DNA of 64,000 bases, taken from positions 372,001 to 436,000 of the forward strand of contig NZ_BRVN01000001.1 of the NCBI RefSeq assembly GCF_026011735.1, read 5' to 3'. Under the pieces are notes generated by a model. That model worked only from the letters and a program-made list of their open reading frames with translations, had not been told where the DNA came from and did no database searches. This document shows positions 53,816 through 62,690 of this stretch, one piece after another (the first letter of the stretch is position 1; the number at the start of each line of letters is the position of its first letter). A program made the translations under genes and the position numbers. This DNA comes from Dietzia sp. NCCP-2495 (lineage in GTDB: Bacteria; Actinomycetota; Actinomycetes; Mycobacteriales; Mycobacteriaceae).

Positions 53816-56757
53816 GGTTCGTCCACCCCTTCGCCGCTGAGCGACACGAGCGCGGCGAGATCCGCGTCGTCCATCTCGGTCAGGACCCCGGCGAGCGGTC
53901 CCAGGGTCATGTCCGCCAGCTCACGCTTCGACTCCAACAACTCGTCGATCCGGTCCTCGACGGTGCCCGGGGCCACGAGGGTCCGGACCTGGACGACCCG
54001 TGACTGACCGATCCTGTGCACGCGATCGGTGGCCTGGTTCTCGACCGCCGGGTTCCACCATCGGTCCAGGTGCACCACGTGATTGGCCTCGGTCAGGGTC
54101 AGCCCGGTGCCGCCGGCACGCAGTGAGGCAAGTATCACCGACGGTCCGTCCGGACGTTGGAAGTCCTTGACCATCTCGGCCCGTCCGGCGGCGCTCACAC
54201 CACCGTGCAGGAACGGCACCGAGTGCGCGGCTCTCCGCTCGAGCATCGGGACGATGAGATCCCCGAACGCGCGATACTGCGTGAACAGCAACACCTTCTC
54301 GTCCGCGTCGAGGATCTCGGTGAGCACCTCGTCAAGGGCAGCGAGCTTTCCGGAGCGGTGCGTGCCACCTCGAAGGAGCGCCGACCCGTCGCCGAGGTAG
54401 TGCGCGGGGTGGTTGCAGACCTGCTTGAGCGCAGTGAGTCCGGACAGGATCGCCCCTTTTCGCCCGACCCCCTCGGCGTCCTTGACCTGCTCGAGCATGT
54501 CCTCCACCACGGCGCGGTAGAGCGTCGCCTGCTCGCGGGTCAGGGGCGCGTCCACGCGGATGTGCTGCTTCTCCGGCAGGTCTGCCGCGACCCGGGGATC
54601 CGACTTGAGTCGGCGCAGCACGAACGGTGCCACCAGAGCCCGGAGCCGGGATGCCGCCGCCTCGTCACGATGGGACTCGATCGGGACGGCGAACCGCGCG
54701 CGGAACGTACTGGCGGATCCCAGCACACCGGGGTTGACGAACTCCATCACCGCCCGCAGTTCGTCCAGACGGTTCTCGACCGGGGTGCCGGTGAGCGCGA
54801 TCCGGTGCTGCGCGGGGAGGGCTGTGAGGGCCCGGGCGGTGGCCGTGCCGGGGTTCTTGATGGTCTGGGCCTCATCCGCGACCAGGCGGCGCCAGGGCAC
54901 CTCGGAGAGCAGGTCGACATCCCGGGTGGCCGTGCCGTAGGAGGTGAGGACGAGATCGGCAGCGCCCAGGCGTTCCGCCGCCCCGTCTCCCCTGTCGCGT
55001 CCCGCTCCGTGGTGGACGGCGACACGGAGCTCCGGAGCGAACGTCGCCGCCTCCCGCGCCCAGGTGGCCACCAGCGTCAGCGGCGCCACGACAAGGGTCG
55101 GCCCGCGGGTGTCCCCCGCGACCTCCGACGCGACCTCCGACGAGATCAGTGCGAGTACCTGCATGGTCTTGCCGAGCCCCATGTCGTCGGCGAGAACGGC
55201 ACCCGTGTCGGCGCGGGTCAGCGCGGAGAGCCACCGGACGCCCTCGAGTTGGTACGGGCGTAGCGTCGCCCGGAACCAGTCCGGGAGTTCGAGCCGGATC
55301 GACGACGACGACGGGAGCCATCCCAGAGTAGCGGGCGCCTCCACCTCGACGCCCTCGGCCTCCTCGGACATGAGCGCCGCCGTGACGGCCCGCGGGGTGA
55401 CGGGCCCGCCCTTCGTCGAGGCCAGGAAGCGGGCGGCGCGGCGGAGTGCACCGGGATCCGCTCGGACCCAGCGGCCGCGGAGCCGGACCAGGTCAGTGGC
55501 GCTGTCGAGGAGCATCTGGACCTCGGCCGCGTCCAGCGCTTCGTCGTCGACGATCATCTCCCAGTTCACGTCCGACAGCTGGTCCAGCCCGAGACGACGG
55601 CCGGAGTCGACGGCCTCGGTCCCCGGTTCCGAGACCACGACCCGGATGGCGGCGCGGACCCGGGTCCACGCGCGCGGGAGGAGCACCTCGACCCCACGCC
55701 CGCGCAGTGTCTCCACCCCGTGGTCGACCAGTGCCACCACGAGCTCGGTCGGCAGGAACAGATCCGGTCCATCTGGTGCCGGTTCGGCGCTCCCCAGCGG
55801 GGGCCACGACCTGACCGCTCTCTCGACGACGTCACGCACCGCATCCGAGACCGCCGAAGGGTCGGGGAGCTCGGAGTATGGGCGCAGGGAATCGTTGCCA
55901 CTGCGCACCAGTACCTCGAGCCGCCAGAGGACCCCTCCCCGGGCGCGCCCAGGGCGGGCATCGCCTTCTGCCTCGCTGCCCGGCGTGGTGCTGACCTCCG
56001 CCGCGCCACCATCGACCGGCCCGGCCTCCTCGTATTGCGGTTCGACGACACGGAACACCACGTCCACGTCCCGTGCAGCGGCCGCGCGACCGAAGTCCGC
56101 GATGGCCCCGGCCAGAGCCTGGCCGCCTGACGTGACCTCCCCGCCGGTGATCAACGACGTCCCGAGTGAACTCCGACGATCAGCGGCCAGTGGTGCGAGT
56201 GCCATCCGGGCGTGCTGGTCGGCGAGTGCCGAGAACACCCTGTCCAGCTCGTCACGCCCGGCGACGAGTCCGTGACAGCGGGACAGGCACTCCGCGGCCC
56301 ACGCGCTCGTGGCGGGCGACGCGACGAGTCGCCACTCGGCGGACCACCCTCCCTCGACACGACCGAGCTGCGGCACCACGTGGCCCGCACTCACGAACGC
56401 GGCAACCCCCCGGGACAACGCGACCAGGGCGCGAGTGCTAGCACCGAGCCACGGCTCGTCGCCCTCCACCAGGGAACACAGGTCGATGGCCGCAGCCACG
56501 GACACCCGGATTCCCGGCACGGTGGCGTCCCGGATTCTGCCCTCCACCGGGACACGCACACCGAGCCTGTGGCTCAGCGTGTACTCCTCGAGAAAATCCA
56601 CGACGGCGACCGGCGCGCCCGCCCGTTGCACCGCGGCGGGCGACCCGGCGGGAGCGACCGAGTCCGGACGCCGCAATCCCGTGTCACACCACAGTCCGAT
56701 GGTGCCGGACTGCCACACCGCGTGCAGCCTCGGTCGGGGTGTCTGACTCACGCCCAC
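53812..56757 (-). CDS. SNF2-family DNA helicase/translocase
   Basis: This 981-residue protein has a unique N-terminal half (about residues 1-480), then the SNF2 motor: Walker A in LADDMGLGKTMQVLAL (about 520-535), DEAQ box in RLVADEAQTIKNP (about 627), LTGTPVENRLDEL, ASLRAGGTGLTLTEAN, and ATDRVHRIGQSRVVQV (about 911-926). These ATP-driven translocases remodel protein-DNA complexes in repair. The start is GTG at 56757, with a second GTG at 56751. No ribosome-binding site is clear, and the 29-bp repeats begin immediately upstream. Confidence 0.9.
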   Translation of the reverse strand: MGVSQTPRPRLHAVWQSGTIGLWCDTGLRRPDSVAPAGSPAAVQRAGAPVAVVDFLEEYTLSHRLGVRVPVEGRIRDATVPGIRVSVAAAIDLCSLVEGDEPWLGASTRALVALSRGVAAFVSAGHVVPQLGRVEGGWSAEWRLVASPATSAWAAECLSRCHGLVAGRDELDRVFSALADQHARMALAPLAADRRSSLGTSLITGGEVTSGGQALAGAIADFGRAAAARDVDVVFRVVEPQYEEAGPVDGGAAEVSTTPGSEAEGDARPGRARGGVLWRLEVLVRSGNDSLRPYSELPDPSAVSDAVRDVVERAVRSWPPLGSAEPAPDGPDLFLPTELVVALVDHGVETLRGRGVEVLLPRAWTRVRAAIRVVVSEPGTEAVDSGRRLGLDQLSDVNWEMIVDDEALDAAEVQMLLDSATDLVRLRGRWVRADPGALRRAARFLASTKGGPVTPRAVTAALMSEEAEGVEVEAPATLGWLPSSSSIRLELPDWFRATLRPYQLEGVRWLSALTRADTGAVLADDMGLGKTMQVLALISSEVASEVAGDTRGPTLVVAPLTLVATWAREAATFAPELRVAVHHGAGRDRGDGAAERLGAADLVLTSYGTATRDVDLLSEVPWRRLVADEAQTIKNPGTATARALTALPAQHRIALTGTPVENRLDELRAVMEFVNPGVLGSASTFRARFAVPIESHRDEAAASRLRALVAPFVLRRLKSDPRVAADLPEKQHIRVDAPLTREQATLYRAVVEDMLEQVKDAEGVGRKGAILSGLTALKQVCNHPAHYLGDGSALLRGGTHRSGKLAALDEVLTEILDADEKVLLFTQYRAFGDLIVPMLERRAAHSVPFLHGGVSAAGRAEMVKDFQRPDGPSVILASLRAGGTGLTLTEANHVVHLDRWWNPAVENQATDRVHRIGQSRVVQVRTLVAPGTVEDRIDELLESKRELADMTLGPLAGVLTEMDDADLAALVSLSGEGVDEP

Positions 56758-56759
56758 AT

Positions 56760-56869
56760 GTAAGCACGCCGGTCCGACAGGGCTGAAAGCACGCAGGTCC
56801 GACTGGGCTTGCTATAAGTTCGCCGGTCCGAGAGGGCTTGCTGTAAGCACGCCGGTCCGACAGCGAACT
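56760..56869. repeat. Four tandem copies of a 29-bp repeat
   Basis: Units resemble TAAGCACGCCGGTCCGACAG followed by GGCTTGCT. Copies are at 56760-56784 (shortened), 56785-56813, 56814-56842 and 56843-56869 (diverged end). AAGC at the left and GCTT at the right of each unit are complementary. The units abut with no unique spacers, and 29 is not a multiple of three, so neither CRISPR nor coding repeat fits. Confidence 0.75.
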
Positions 56870-56974
56870 GTGTGCGTCTGGGCCGTCGTCGTCGTCCATT
56901 CCACAGTCCCTTTCCCCCTCCACAGGCGCGCGCTCCCGGCACGGTTTCCCGGCGGTCCCGGGTCCCCGACCCGG

Positions 56975-56980
56975 GATACT
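56975..56980 (+). promoter_or_regulatory. Predicted -10 for the HNH nuclease gene
   Basis: GATACT is followed by six bases and GTG at 56987, the leaderless spacing. No Shine-Dalgarno is present. Confidence 0.4.
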
Positions 56981-56986
56981 CGCCCC

Positions 56987-57898
56987 GTGCTCCCCGAACG
57001 CGACTCCCCCACCACCGGGACGCCACGGTCGGTCGCCGTGGCTGCCGCGCACCTCCGCCGACTTCTCGGTGTTCCCATCCCGGAACCCGCGCGGTCATCC
57101 CGTCCGATGTCCCGGCACGTGTCCGCGCAGGTGCCGCTGCGGGCCCTGGTGCTGGGCGTCGTCGTGGTGTCAGTCCTCGGGGTGGTGGTCGCGCAGGGCC
57201 AGCCACACGGCTCGGCGCCCGGGAGCCCGTCGGAGGACGACGTCAGCGAACTCCTGGACCGGGTAGCGGTGGTCTCGCAACGGCCGTCGGTACCGGGCTA
57301 CGAGCGGGACTGCACCGGTGCCTCGGCCTGCGTGTTCGGGCCCGCGTGGACTGATGCCACCACGGCGCCGGGTGGCGGTAACGGCTGCTCGACCAGAGAG
57401 GACGTCCTGGCTCGCGACATCCGTGCCGCGCCAGCGGACACAGCTTCGGCGGACACGGCCTTGGCGGACGGGGCATCCTCCGACACAGTGGCGGTCACCA
57501 GGGACGCCGGTACTACTACACGGTGCGTCACACCGACCGGAGTCCTCGCCGACCCGTACAGCGGCCGGGTCGTCGACGTGGCACTCTCGGGAACCCGGGC
57601 GATCCACATCGATCACGTGTACCCGTTGAAGGCCGCCTGGGACCTCGGCGCGTGGAGATGGACGCCCGACCGGCGGGCGCGCTTCGCCAACGACACCGAC
57701 GCCAACCTGCTCGCGGTGACCGGCACGGTCAACACCGGCAAGAGCGACTCCACGCCCGCGGACTGGCTTCCCCCCGACCCCGCCCGGCACTGCTTCTACG
57801 CGGCCAGATACCTCACGGCCGCGATCACCTACGGTCTCCCCGTCACCGCCGACGACCACGACGCACTGTCCGGCGCGATACGCCGGTGCCCCGGGTGA
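56987..57898 (+). CDS. Membrane-anchored HNH-family nuclease (DUF1524/GmrSD C-terminal-like)
   Basis: This 303-residue protein has a hydrophilic N-terminus, one membrane segment (PLRALVLGVVVVSVLGVVVA, about residues 49-68), a low-complexity linker with Ala-Asp-Thr repeats, and a C-terminal nuclease domain: YERDC, WTDAT, NGCSTREDVLARDI, the HNH-type IHIDHVYPLKAAWDLG, FANDTDANLLAV and NTGKSDSTP. The domain should face outside the cell. GTG 56987 is chosen from promoter spacing; ATG 57107 would start just before the membrane helix. Its DNA or RNA target is unknown. Confidence 0.8.
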   Translation: MLPERDSPTTGTPRSVAVAAAHLRRLLGVPIPEPARSSRPMSRHVSAQVPLRALVLGVVVVSVLGVVVAQGQPHGSAPGSPSEDDVSELLDRVAVVSQRPSVPGYERDCTGASACVFGPAWTDATTAPGGGNGCSTREDVLARDIRAAPADTASADTALADGASSDTVAVTRDAGTTTRCVTPTGVLADPYSGRVVDVALSGTRAIHIDHVYPLKAAWDLGAWRWTPDRRARFANDTDANLLAVTGTVNTGKSDSTPADWLPPDPARHCFYAARYLTAAITYGLPVTADDHDALSGAIRRCPG

Positions 57899-57969
57899 CG
57901 GTCACGATCCTGCAGTTCGGAGGCCCGACACTCGTGCCCGAACGGCGGTGGAATGGCGGCGGAACGGCG

Positions 57970-58001
57970 GATGCCCCGACCCGATCCCGGGCCGGGGCAT
58001 C
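57970..58001. terminator. Hairpin between convergent HNH and deaD-type genes
   Basis: GATGCCCCG-A-CCCG pairs with CGGG-C-CGGGGCATC (one mismatch, 4-nt loop). It sits in the 116-bp gap between convergent genes and lacks a T-run. A bidirectional terminator is likely. Confidence 0.6.
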
Positions 58002-58014
58002 TCACGCCGCCTGT

Positions 58015-60081
58015 CTAGTTGCGGTCGCGGGGGCCGCCCGAACGGCCACGGAACCCGCCGCCGCCACGCCGGTCGTCGTCGCGACGCGGTCCGCCACGGC
58101 GATCGTCGCCGCCCCGGTATCCGCCACGTCCGCCGCGATCGTCACGGTCATCGGACCGTCCACCGCCCCGACGGTCGTCGCCGCCGCGGTAACCACCCCG
58201 ACCGCCCCGGTCATCCCGGTGACCCCCGCGGGGACGGCCACCACGGTCATCACGGAACGACGACGGGCGACCCGCCGGCGCGCCACTGTCCGGCCGGATG
58301 TCGATCTCCTCGCCGCCGACGATAATGCCCTTCATCGACTCGAGCTGGTCCCGCGGCAGGTCCGCCGGGAGCTCCACCAGCGAATGGTCGAAGCGGATCG
58401 AGATGCGACCGATGTCGCCCCCACGCAGGCCCGCCTCATTGGCGAGCGCGCCCATGATCGACCCCGGCTTGACGTTGTTCCGCTTGCCGACCGCGATCCG
58501 GTACTGCGACATGTTCTTCCCGGACCGCGACTGGCGGGGACCGTCGAAATCGCGGGCCGGACGCTCACGTCGGTCGTCATTGCGGTCACGACGCTGCGGA
58601 CGCTCCTGCTCTCGCATGAGGAACTCATCCGAGTTCCGCGACTGCGTGGCCAGTGCCGCGGCGATGTCCGCCATCGACACCGAGTGCTCGGACGCGTAGT
58701 CCTCGACGAGGCGACGGAAGAGCGCGATATTGCTGTCCTCCAGGCTCTCGGTGATGGACTGCGCGAACTTGGCCATACGCATCTCGTTGACGTCGTCCAC
58801 GCTCGGGAGCTGGATCTCGGTCAGCGGCTGTCGGGTGGCCCGCTCGATCTGCGAGAGCATGCGGCGCTCACGCGGCGTGACGAAGAGCAGTGCCTGTCCA
58901 CTCCGGCCGGCACGACCCGTGCGGCCGATCCGGTGGACATAGGACTCCGTGTCGTGGGGGATGTCGTAGTTCACGACGTGGCTGATACGCGGGACGTCCA
59001 GGCCACGCGCCGCCACGTCGGTGGCGACGAGAATGTCCGTGCGCCCGTCCTTGAGCGCGTCGATCGTGCGCTCGCGGAGGTTCTGCGGGATATCGCCGTT
59101 GATCGGCGCCGCAGAGAATCCCCGGGCCCGGAGACGCTCGGCGAGCTCCTCCGTGGCCGACTTGGTGCGCACGAACATGATCATGGCGTCGAAATCCTCG
59201 ACCTCGAGGACCCGGGTCAGCGCATCGAGCTTGTCCCGGTGCTGCACCAGGACGTAGCGCTGCGTGATGTTCGGCGCGGTCGAGGTCTTGGCGGCGACCT
59301 TCACCTCGGCGGGATCGGTGAGGTACCGCTGCGAGATCCGACGGATGGCCGACGGCATGGTGGCCGAGAACAACGCGACCTGGGTCGACTCCGGGGTGTC
59401 GGAGAGGATCGTCTCGACGTCCTCCTGGAACCCCATCGCCAGCATCTCGTCCGCCTCGTCCAGGACAAGGTGGCGCAGACCGGAGAGATCCAGGGTCCCC
59501 TTCTTGAGGTGATCGATGACACGACCGGGGGTACCGACGATGATCTGAGCGCCGCGTCGGAGACCCGAGAGCTGGATCCCGTACGCCTGACCGCCATAGA
59601 TCGGGAGGACGTTCACCTGCGGCATACCCGACGAGTAGGTGATGCAGGCCTCGGCGACCTGGAGAGCCAACTCACGCGTCGGCGCGAGGATGAGCGCCTG
59701 CGGCTTCTTCACCGCCGGGTCGATGAGCGAGAGGATCGGCAGGGCGAACGCCGCCGTCTTACCGGTACCCGTCTGCGCGAGTCCCACGACGTCCCGACCC
59801 TCGAGGACCAGGGGGATCGTCGCAGCCTGGATGGCCGACGGGACCTCGTACCCGACCTCGCGGACGGCCTCGGCGACGGCGGGCGCGAGGCCCATGTCGG
59901 CGAAGGTGACCGTGTCGGAATCGTCCGTGTCCGAGCTCGACCGGGTCGATCCGGTCGGAGCGGACTCGTCCCGGGCGGGCTCGGGGGATTCGGCGGATTC
60001 AGTGGCGCTGGCGGCGGTGTCGACCTCGTCGCCGACAGTGGCGGTACGGTCCTCGTCGTTGTTCTTCATGAGGTGGTCCAT
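58015..60081 (-). CDS. deaD: DEAD-box RNA helicase, DeaD/CsdA type, with RGG tail
   Basis: This 688-residue cold-shock-type helicase has an acidic Ser-rich N-terminus, the Q motif region (FADMGLAPAVAEAVREVGYEVPSAIQ), AQTGTGKTAAF, PTRELALQ, VLDEADEML, SATMPSAI, ATDVAARGLDVP and HRIGRTGRAGR. A C-terminal DbpA-like RNA-binding domain (SQYRIAVGKRNNVKPGSIMG onward) and an RGG/DDRRGG-rich tail of about 80 residues follow. ATG 60081 or ATG 60069 could start it. It probably unwinds structured RNA in ribosome assembly or mRNA decay. Confidence 0.94.
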   Translation of the reverse strand: MDHLMKNNDEDRTATVGDEVDTAASATESAESPEPARDESAPTGSTRSSSDTDDSDTVTFADMGLAPAVAEAVREVGYEVPSAIQAATIPLVLEGRDVVGLAQTGTGKTAAFALPILSLIDPAVKKPQALILAPTRELALQVAEACITYSSGMPQVNVLPIYGGQAYGIQLSGLRRGAQIIVGTPGRVIDHLKKGTLDLSGLRHLVLDEADEMLAMGFQEDVETILSDTPESTQVALFSATMPSAIRRISQRYLTDPAEVKVAAKTSTAPNITQRYVLVQHRDKLDALTRVLEVEDFDAMIMFVRTKSATEELAERLRARGFSAAPINGDIPQNLRERTIDALKDGRTDILVATDVAARGLDVPRISHVVNYDIPHDTESYVHRIGRTGRAGRSGQALLFVTPRERRMLSQIERATRQPLTEIQLPSVDDVNEMRMAKFAQSITESLEDSNIALFRRLVEDYASEHSVSMADIAAALATQSRNSDEFLMREQERPQRRDRNDDRRERPARDFDGPRQSRSGKNMSQYRIAVGKRNNVKPGSIMGALANEAGLRGGDIGRISIRFDHSLVELPADLPRDQLESMKGIIVGGEEIDIRPDSGAPAGRPSSFRDDRGGRPRGGHRDDRGGRGGYRGGDDRRGGGRSDDRDDRGGRGGYRGGDDRRGGPRRDDDRRGGGGFRGRSGGPRDRN
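58018..58250 (-). repeat. RGG/DDR repeat tract in the helicase tail
   Basis: Imperfect units encode RGGYRGGDDRRGG and DDRDDRGGRGGY, giving a purine-rich coding strand. RGG tails bind RNA and are disordered. Boundaries are approximate. Confidence 0.6.
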
Positions 60082-60123
60082 GCTACGACGTCGACACCCC
60101 GATTCGCGAGACGATGGCGCAGG

Positions 60124-61359
60124 TCATTCCCCCGTCACGGAGCCGTTCCGCGACGGATGGGTCTCTCGGGCGAAGATCCACGGGAGCGTGGCGAGCATCA
60201 ACATGACCCCGGACACCACGAATCCGGTCGTGTACCCGAGCCTGTCGACCACGAGTCCCACGAGCACCGGGCCGAGGATCGCGCCGGAGTCGCTGGCCAT
60301 CTGAAACGTCGCGAGGACCTTTCCACCCGCCCGGTCCGCTCCGATCACATCCGCCACGGCGGCCTGTTGGGCCGGGTTGAGCACTCCGGCCCCCATCCCC
60401 GCCACCACGGACGTGCCCACCAACAACGGCACCGTGTCAGACCAGCCCAGAGCGATGGTCGCGACACCCGAGACGACGAGCCCGCCGAGCACCAGTGGCT
60501 TCCTGCCATACCTGTCCGTGAGGTACCCGGCGAGAGAGATCACCACGGCGGTACCGACCGCGAACGACGCGAGCGTGAGCCCGGCGATCCTCGCTCCGTC
60601 CTCGAAGGTCGCCGCGGCGAACAACGGCACGATCGCGACACGGACACCGAACGAGGACCATCCGTTCACGAAGCTCGACACCAGCGCCGCACGGTAACCG
60701 GAGTGACTCAACGCCTCGGGCAGGAGCATCGGTGGCTGCTCGGCGACATCGTCGCCGGGTACCCTGCGTCGCCCACCCCGGAGGAACACGGCGACCACTC
60801 CGGTGGCCACGATCAGAGATCCGGCGTAGACGAAGAACGGGACGCGCATTCCGAACTCGGCGAGCACTCCGCCGATCACCGGGCCGCCGATGTTCCCGAT
60901 GAGGAAGGCGGTCGCGTACAGCCCGGCGATGCGTCCCCGGGCGCCCGGCGGCGACAGCCTGGTGAGGAGAGCCATCGCCGAGATCGTGAACATGGTCGAG
61001 CCGAGACCACCCAGTCCCCGGAAGAGCAGGAGCTGCCAATATCCCTGGGCCAGTCCGGTGGCGAGCGTGGACACCGCGACGATGAGCAGGCCGGTCATGT
61101 AGACCCAGCGCTCCCCCATCCTGTCGACGAGGAACCCGCCCGCCGGCGCGAACACGAGACGGAAGAACGCGAAAGCGCTGACCACGACCGACGCCGCGGT
61201 CACCGAGACGTTGAAGCTCTGCGCGAACTGTGGGAGGACGGGGGCGACGAGCCCGTACCCGACGGCGATCGCGAACGCCGCGGCGACGAGGACCCAGACA
61301 TCGGCTGGGAGCCGGTCCTTGGTCGCGGGTGACCGGGTGTCGCCGGTGGCGCCCCTCAC
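60124..61359 (-). CDS. MFS transporter, 12-TM DHA1-like
   Basis: This 411-residue inner-membrane protein has a first helix VWVLVAAAFAIAVGYGLVAPVLPQFA, loop motif A in GGFLVDRMGERW and a second-half loop AGYLTDRYGRKPLVLGG, typical of DHA1 exporters. The substrate is unknown. Its start overlaps the M20 hydrolase stop by 4 bp, so a peptide-like or acylated compound handled by that enzyme is a possible substrate, by inference only. Confidence 0.88.
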   Translation of the reverse strand: MRGATGDTRSPATKDRLPADVWVLVAAAFAIAVGYGLVAPVLPQFAQSFNVSVTAASVVVSAFAFFRLVFAPAGGFLVDRMGERWVYMTGLLIVAVSTLATGLAQGYWQLLLFRGLGGLGSTMFTISAMALLTRLSPPGARGRIAGLYATAFLIGNIGGPVIGGVLAEFGMRVPFFVYAGSLIVATGVVAVFLRGGRRRVPGDDVAEQPPMLLPEALSHSGYRAALVSSFVNGWSSFGVRVAIVPLFAAATFEDGARIAGLTLASFAVGTAVVISLAGYLTDRYGRKPLVLGGLVVSGVATIALGWSDTVPLLVGTSVVAGMGAGVLNPAQQAAVADVIGADRAGGKVLATFQMASDSGAILGPVLVGLVVDRLGYTTGFVVSGVMLMLATLPWIFARETHPSRNGSVTGE

Positions 61360-62690
61360 GCCGAGCGGAGGACGTGGGCCAGGACGTCCGCACCGAAGTG
61401 CAACGCGTCCACAGGCACCCGCTCGTCGACGGCGTGGAAGTGACCGAACACGTCGAAGTCGTCGGGCACACGCAGCGGGACGAACCCGTAACCGGAGATG
61501 CCCAGACGGGCGAGATGCTTGTTGTCCGTGCTGGCCGGCAAGAGATACGGGACGACCACGGAATCCGGGTCGGACGCGAGCACGGCCTCGCGGATCACGT
61601 CGACCAACTCGGCGTCCGCGGGAGCGGCGATGGGCGGCTCCCAGATCCAGTCCACGGCGACGCCCTCGCCGAGGTCGGTCTCGATCTCCGAGCGGAAGGT
61701 GTCCTCACCGCCGGGCAGGACGCGACAGTCGATCTCCGCCCGGGCCTCGGTGGGGATGACATTGGTCTTGTAGCCCGCGGACAACACCGTCGGCGATGCC
61801 GTGTGGGACAGCGAGGCGGCGACGACCGGCCCGAAATGCCCCAGCACCCCGAGTCGCTCGGGGAGGTCGGCGATGTCGCCGCTCCCGCCCGTCAGCTGCC
61901 CGACGGTGGCCGCGAGCGCGGTGTTCGCCTCGGTCGGCGCGACAGGGAACTCCCGGGACGCCACGCGGTGCACGGCGCCGGCGACGGCGGCCACGGCGTT
62001 GTCCTGGGTCGGCCGTGACGCGTGTGCGGCGGTGCCGTGCGCGGTCACGCTCGCCCACGCGACGCCCTTCTCGGCGACAGCGATCGGATACAGGCGCTTG
62101 TCGCCGACGGGGACGGACCACCCGCCCACCTCGCTCAGTGCCTCGGTCATGCCGTCGAAGAGATCCGGCCGCTGGGCCACGACCCACTTCGCGCCCATGA
62201 TCCCGGCGGCCTCCTCATCGGCGAAGAAGGCCAGCAGGAGCGTCCGGCGCGGCACGATCCCCTCGCGGGCGTAGTGGCGGACCACCGCGAGGGTCATCCC
62301 GAGCATGTTCTTCATGTCGACGGTCCCGCGGCCGTACAGCCACCCGTCCCGGATCTCGCCGGCGAACGGCGGCACGGTCCAGTTCTCGGCGACGGCAGGG
62401 ACCACGTCGACATGCCCGTGGACGACGAGTCCTCCGGCATCCGGATCGGTCCCCTCGATGCGCGCGAACAGGCTGCCCCGACCGGGCACGGACTCCACGA
62501 GCTCGCTGGCGATACCGACCTCGTCAAGGTATTCGGCGATTCGGCGGCACACCCGGGTCTCGCCGTCGCCGATCGTCGACGGGTCTCCGGTGTTGGTCGA
62601 ATCGATCGAGACCAGATCCGCGGTGATCGCCACAGCCTCCGCGTGTAGCTTCTCGCGAGCCTGATCGGACATCGACTGGTCGACGGTCAC
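61356..62690 (-). CDS. M20-family metallohydrolase (ArgE/DapE/CPG2-like)
   Basis: This 444-residue zinc hydrolase has the metal motifs VVHGHVDVVPA (His-x-Asp), GRGTVDMKNML (bridging Asp), FFADEEAAGIMGAK (Glu-Glu general base and ligand), and the C-terminal HFHAVDERVPVDALH. A dimerisation domain lies between. Members cleave N-acyl amino acids or small peptides; specificity is not readable. GTG 62690 overlaps the upstream gene's stop by 4 bp, and the frame from 62819 lacks similarity. Confidence 0.91.
   Translation of the reverse strand: MTVDQSMSDQAREKLHAEAVAITADLVSIDSTNTGDPSTIGDGETRVCRRIAEYLDEVGIASELVESVPGRGSLFARIEGTDPDAGGLVVHGHVDVVPAVAENWTVPPFAGEIRDGWLYGRGTVDMKNMLGMTLAVVRHYAREGIVPRRTLLLAFFADEEAAGIMGAKWVVAQRPDLFDGMTEALSEVGGWSVPVGDKRLYPIAVAEKGVAWASVTAHGTAAHASRPTQDNAVAAVAGAVHRVASREFPVAPTEANTALAATVGQLTGGSGDIADLPERLGVLGHFGPVVAASLSHTASPTVLSAGYKTNVIPTEARAEIDCRVLPGGEDTFRSEIETDLGEGVAVDWIWEPPIAAPADAELVDVIREAVLASDPDSVVVPYLLPASTDNKHLARLGISGYGFVPLRVPDDFDVFGHFHAVDERVPVDALHFGADVLAHVLRSA

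Noticed and set aside
56760-56869. CRISPR array
   Set aside because: The 29-bp units abut with no unique spacers, diverge from one another, and no cas genes are present.
56987-57898. Type IV GmrSD restriction enzyme
   Set aside because: Only the GmrSD C-terminal-like nuclease domain is present. There is no DUF262 domain, and a membrane segment precedes it.
57523-61332. A 1269-codon open frame on the plus strand
   Set aside because: It runs antisense through the DEAD-box helicase and MFS genes, has Arg/Gly/Asp-rich translation with no domain, and is a normal high-GC shadow frame.
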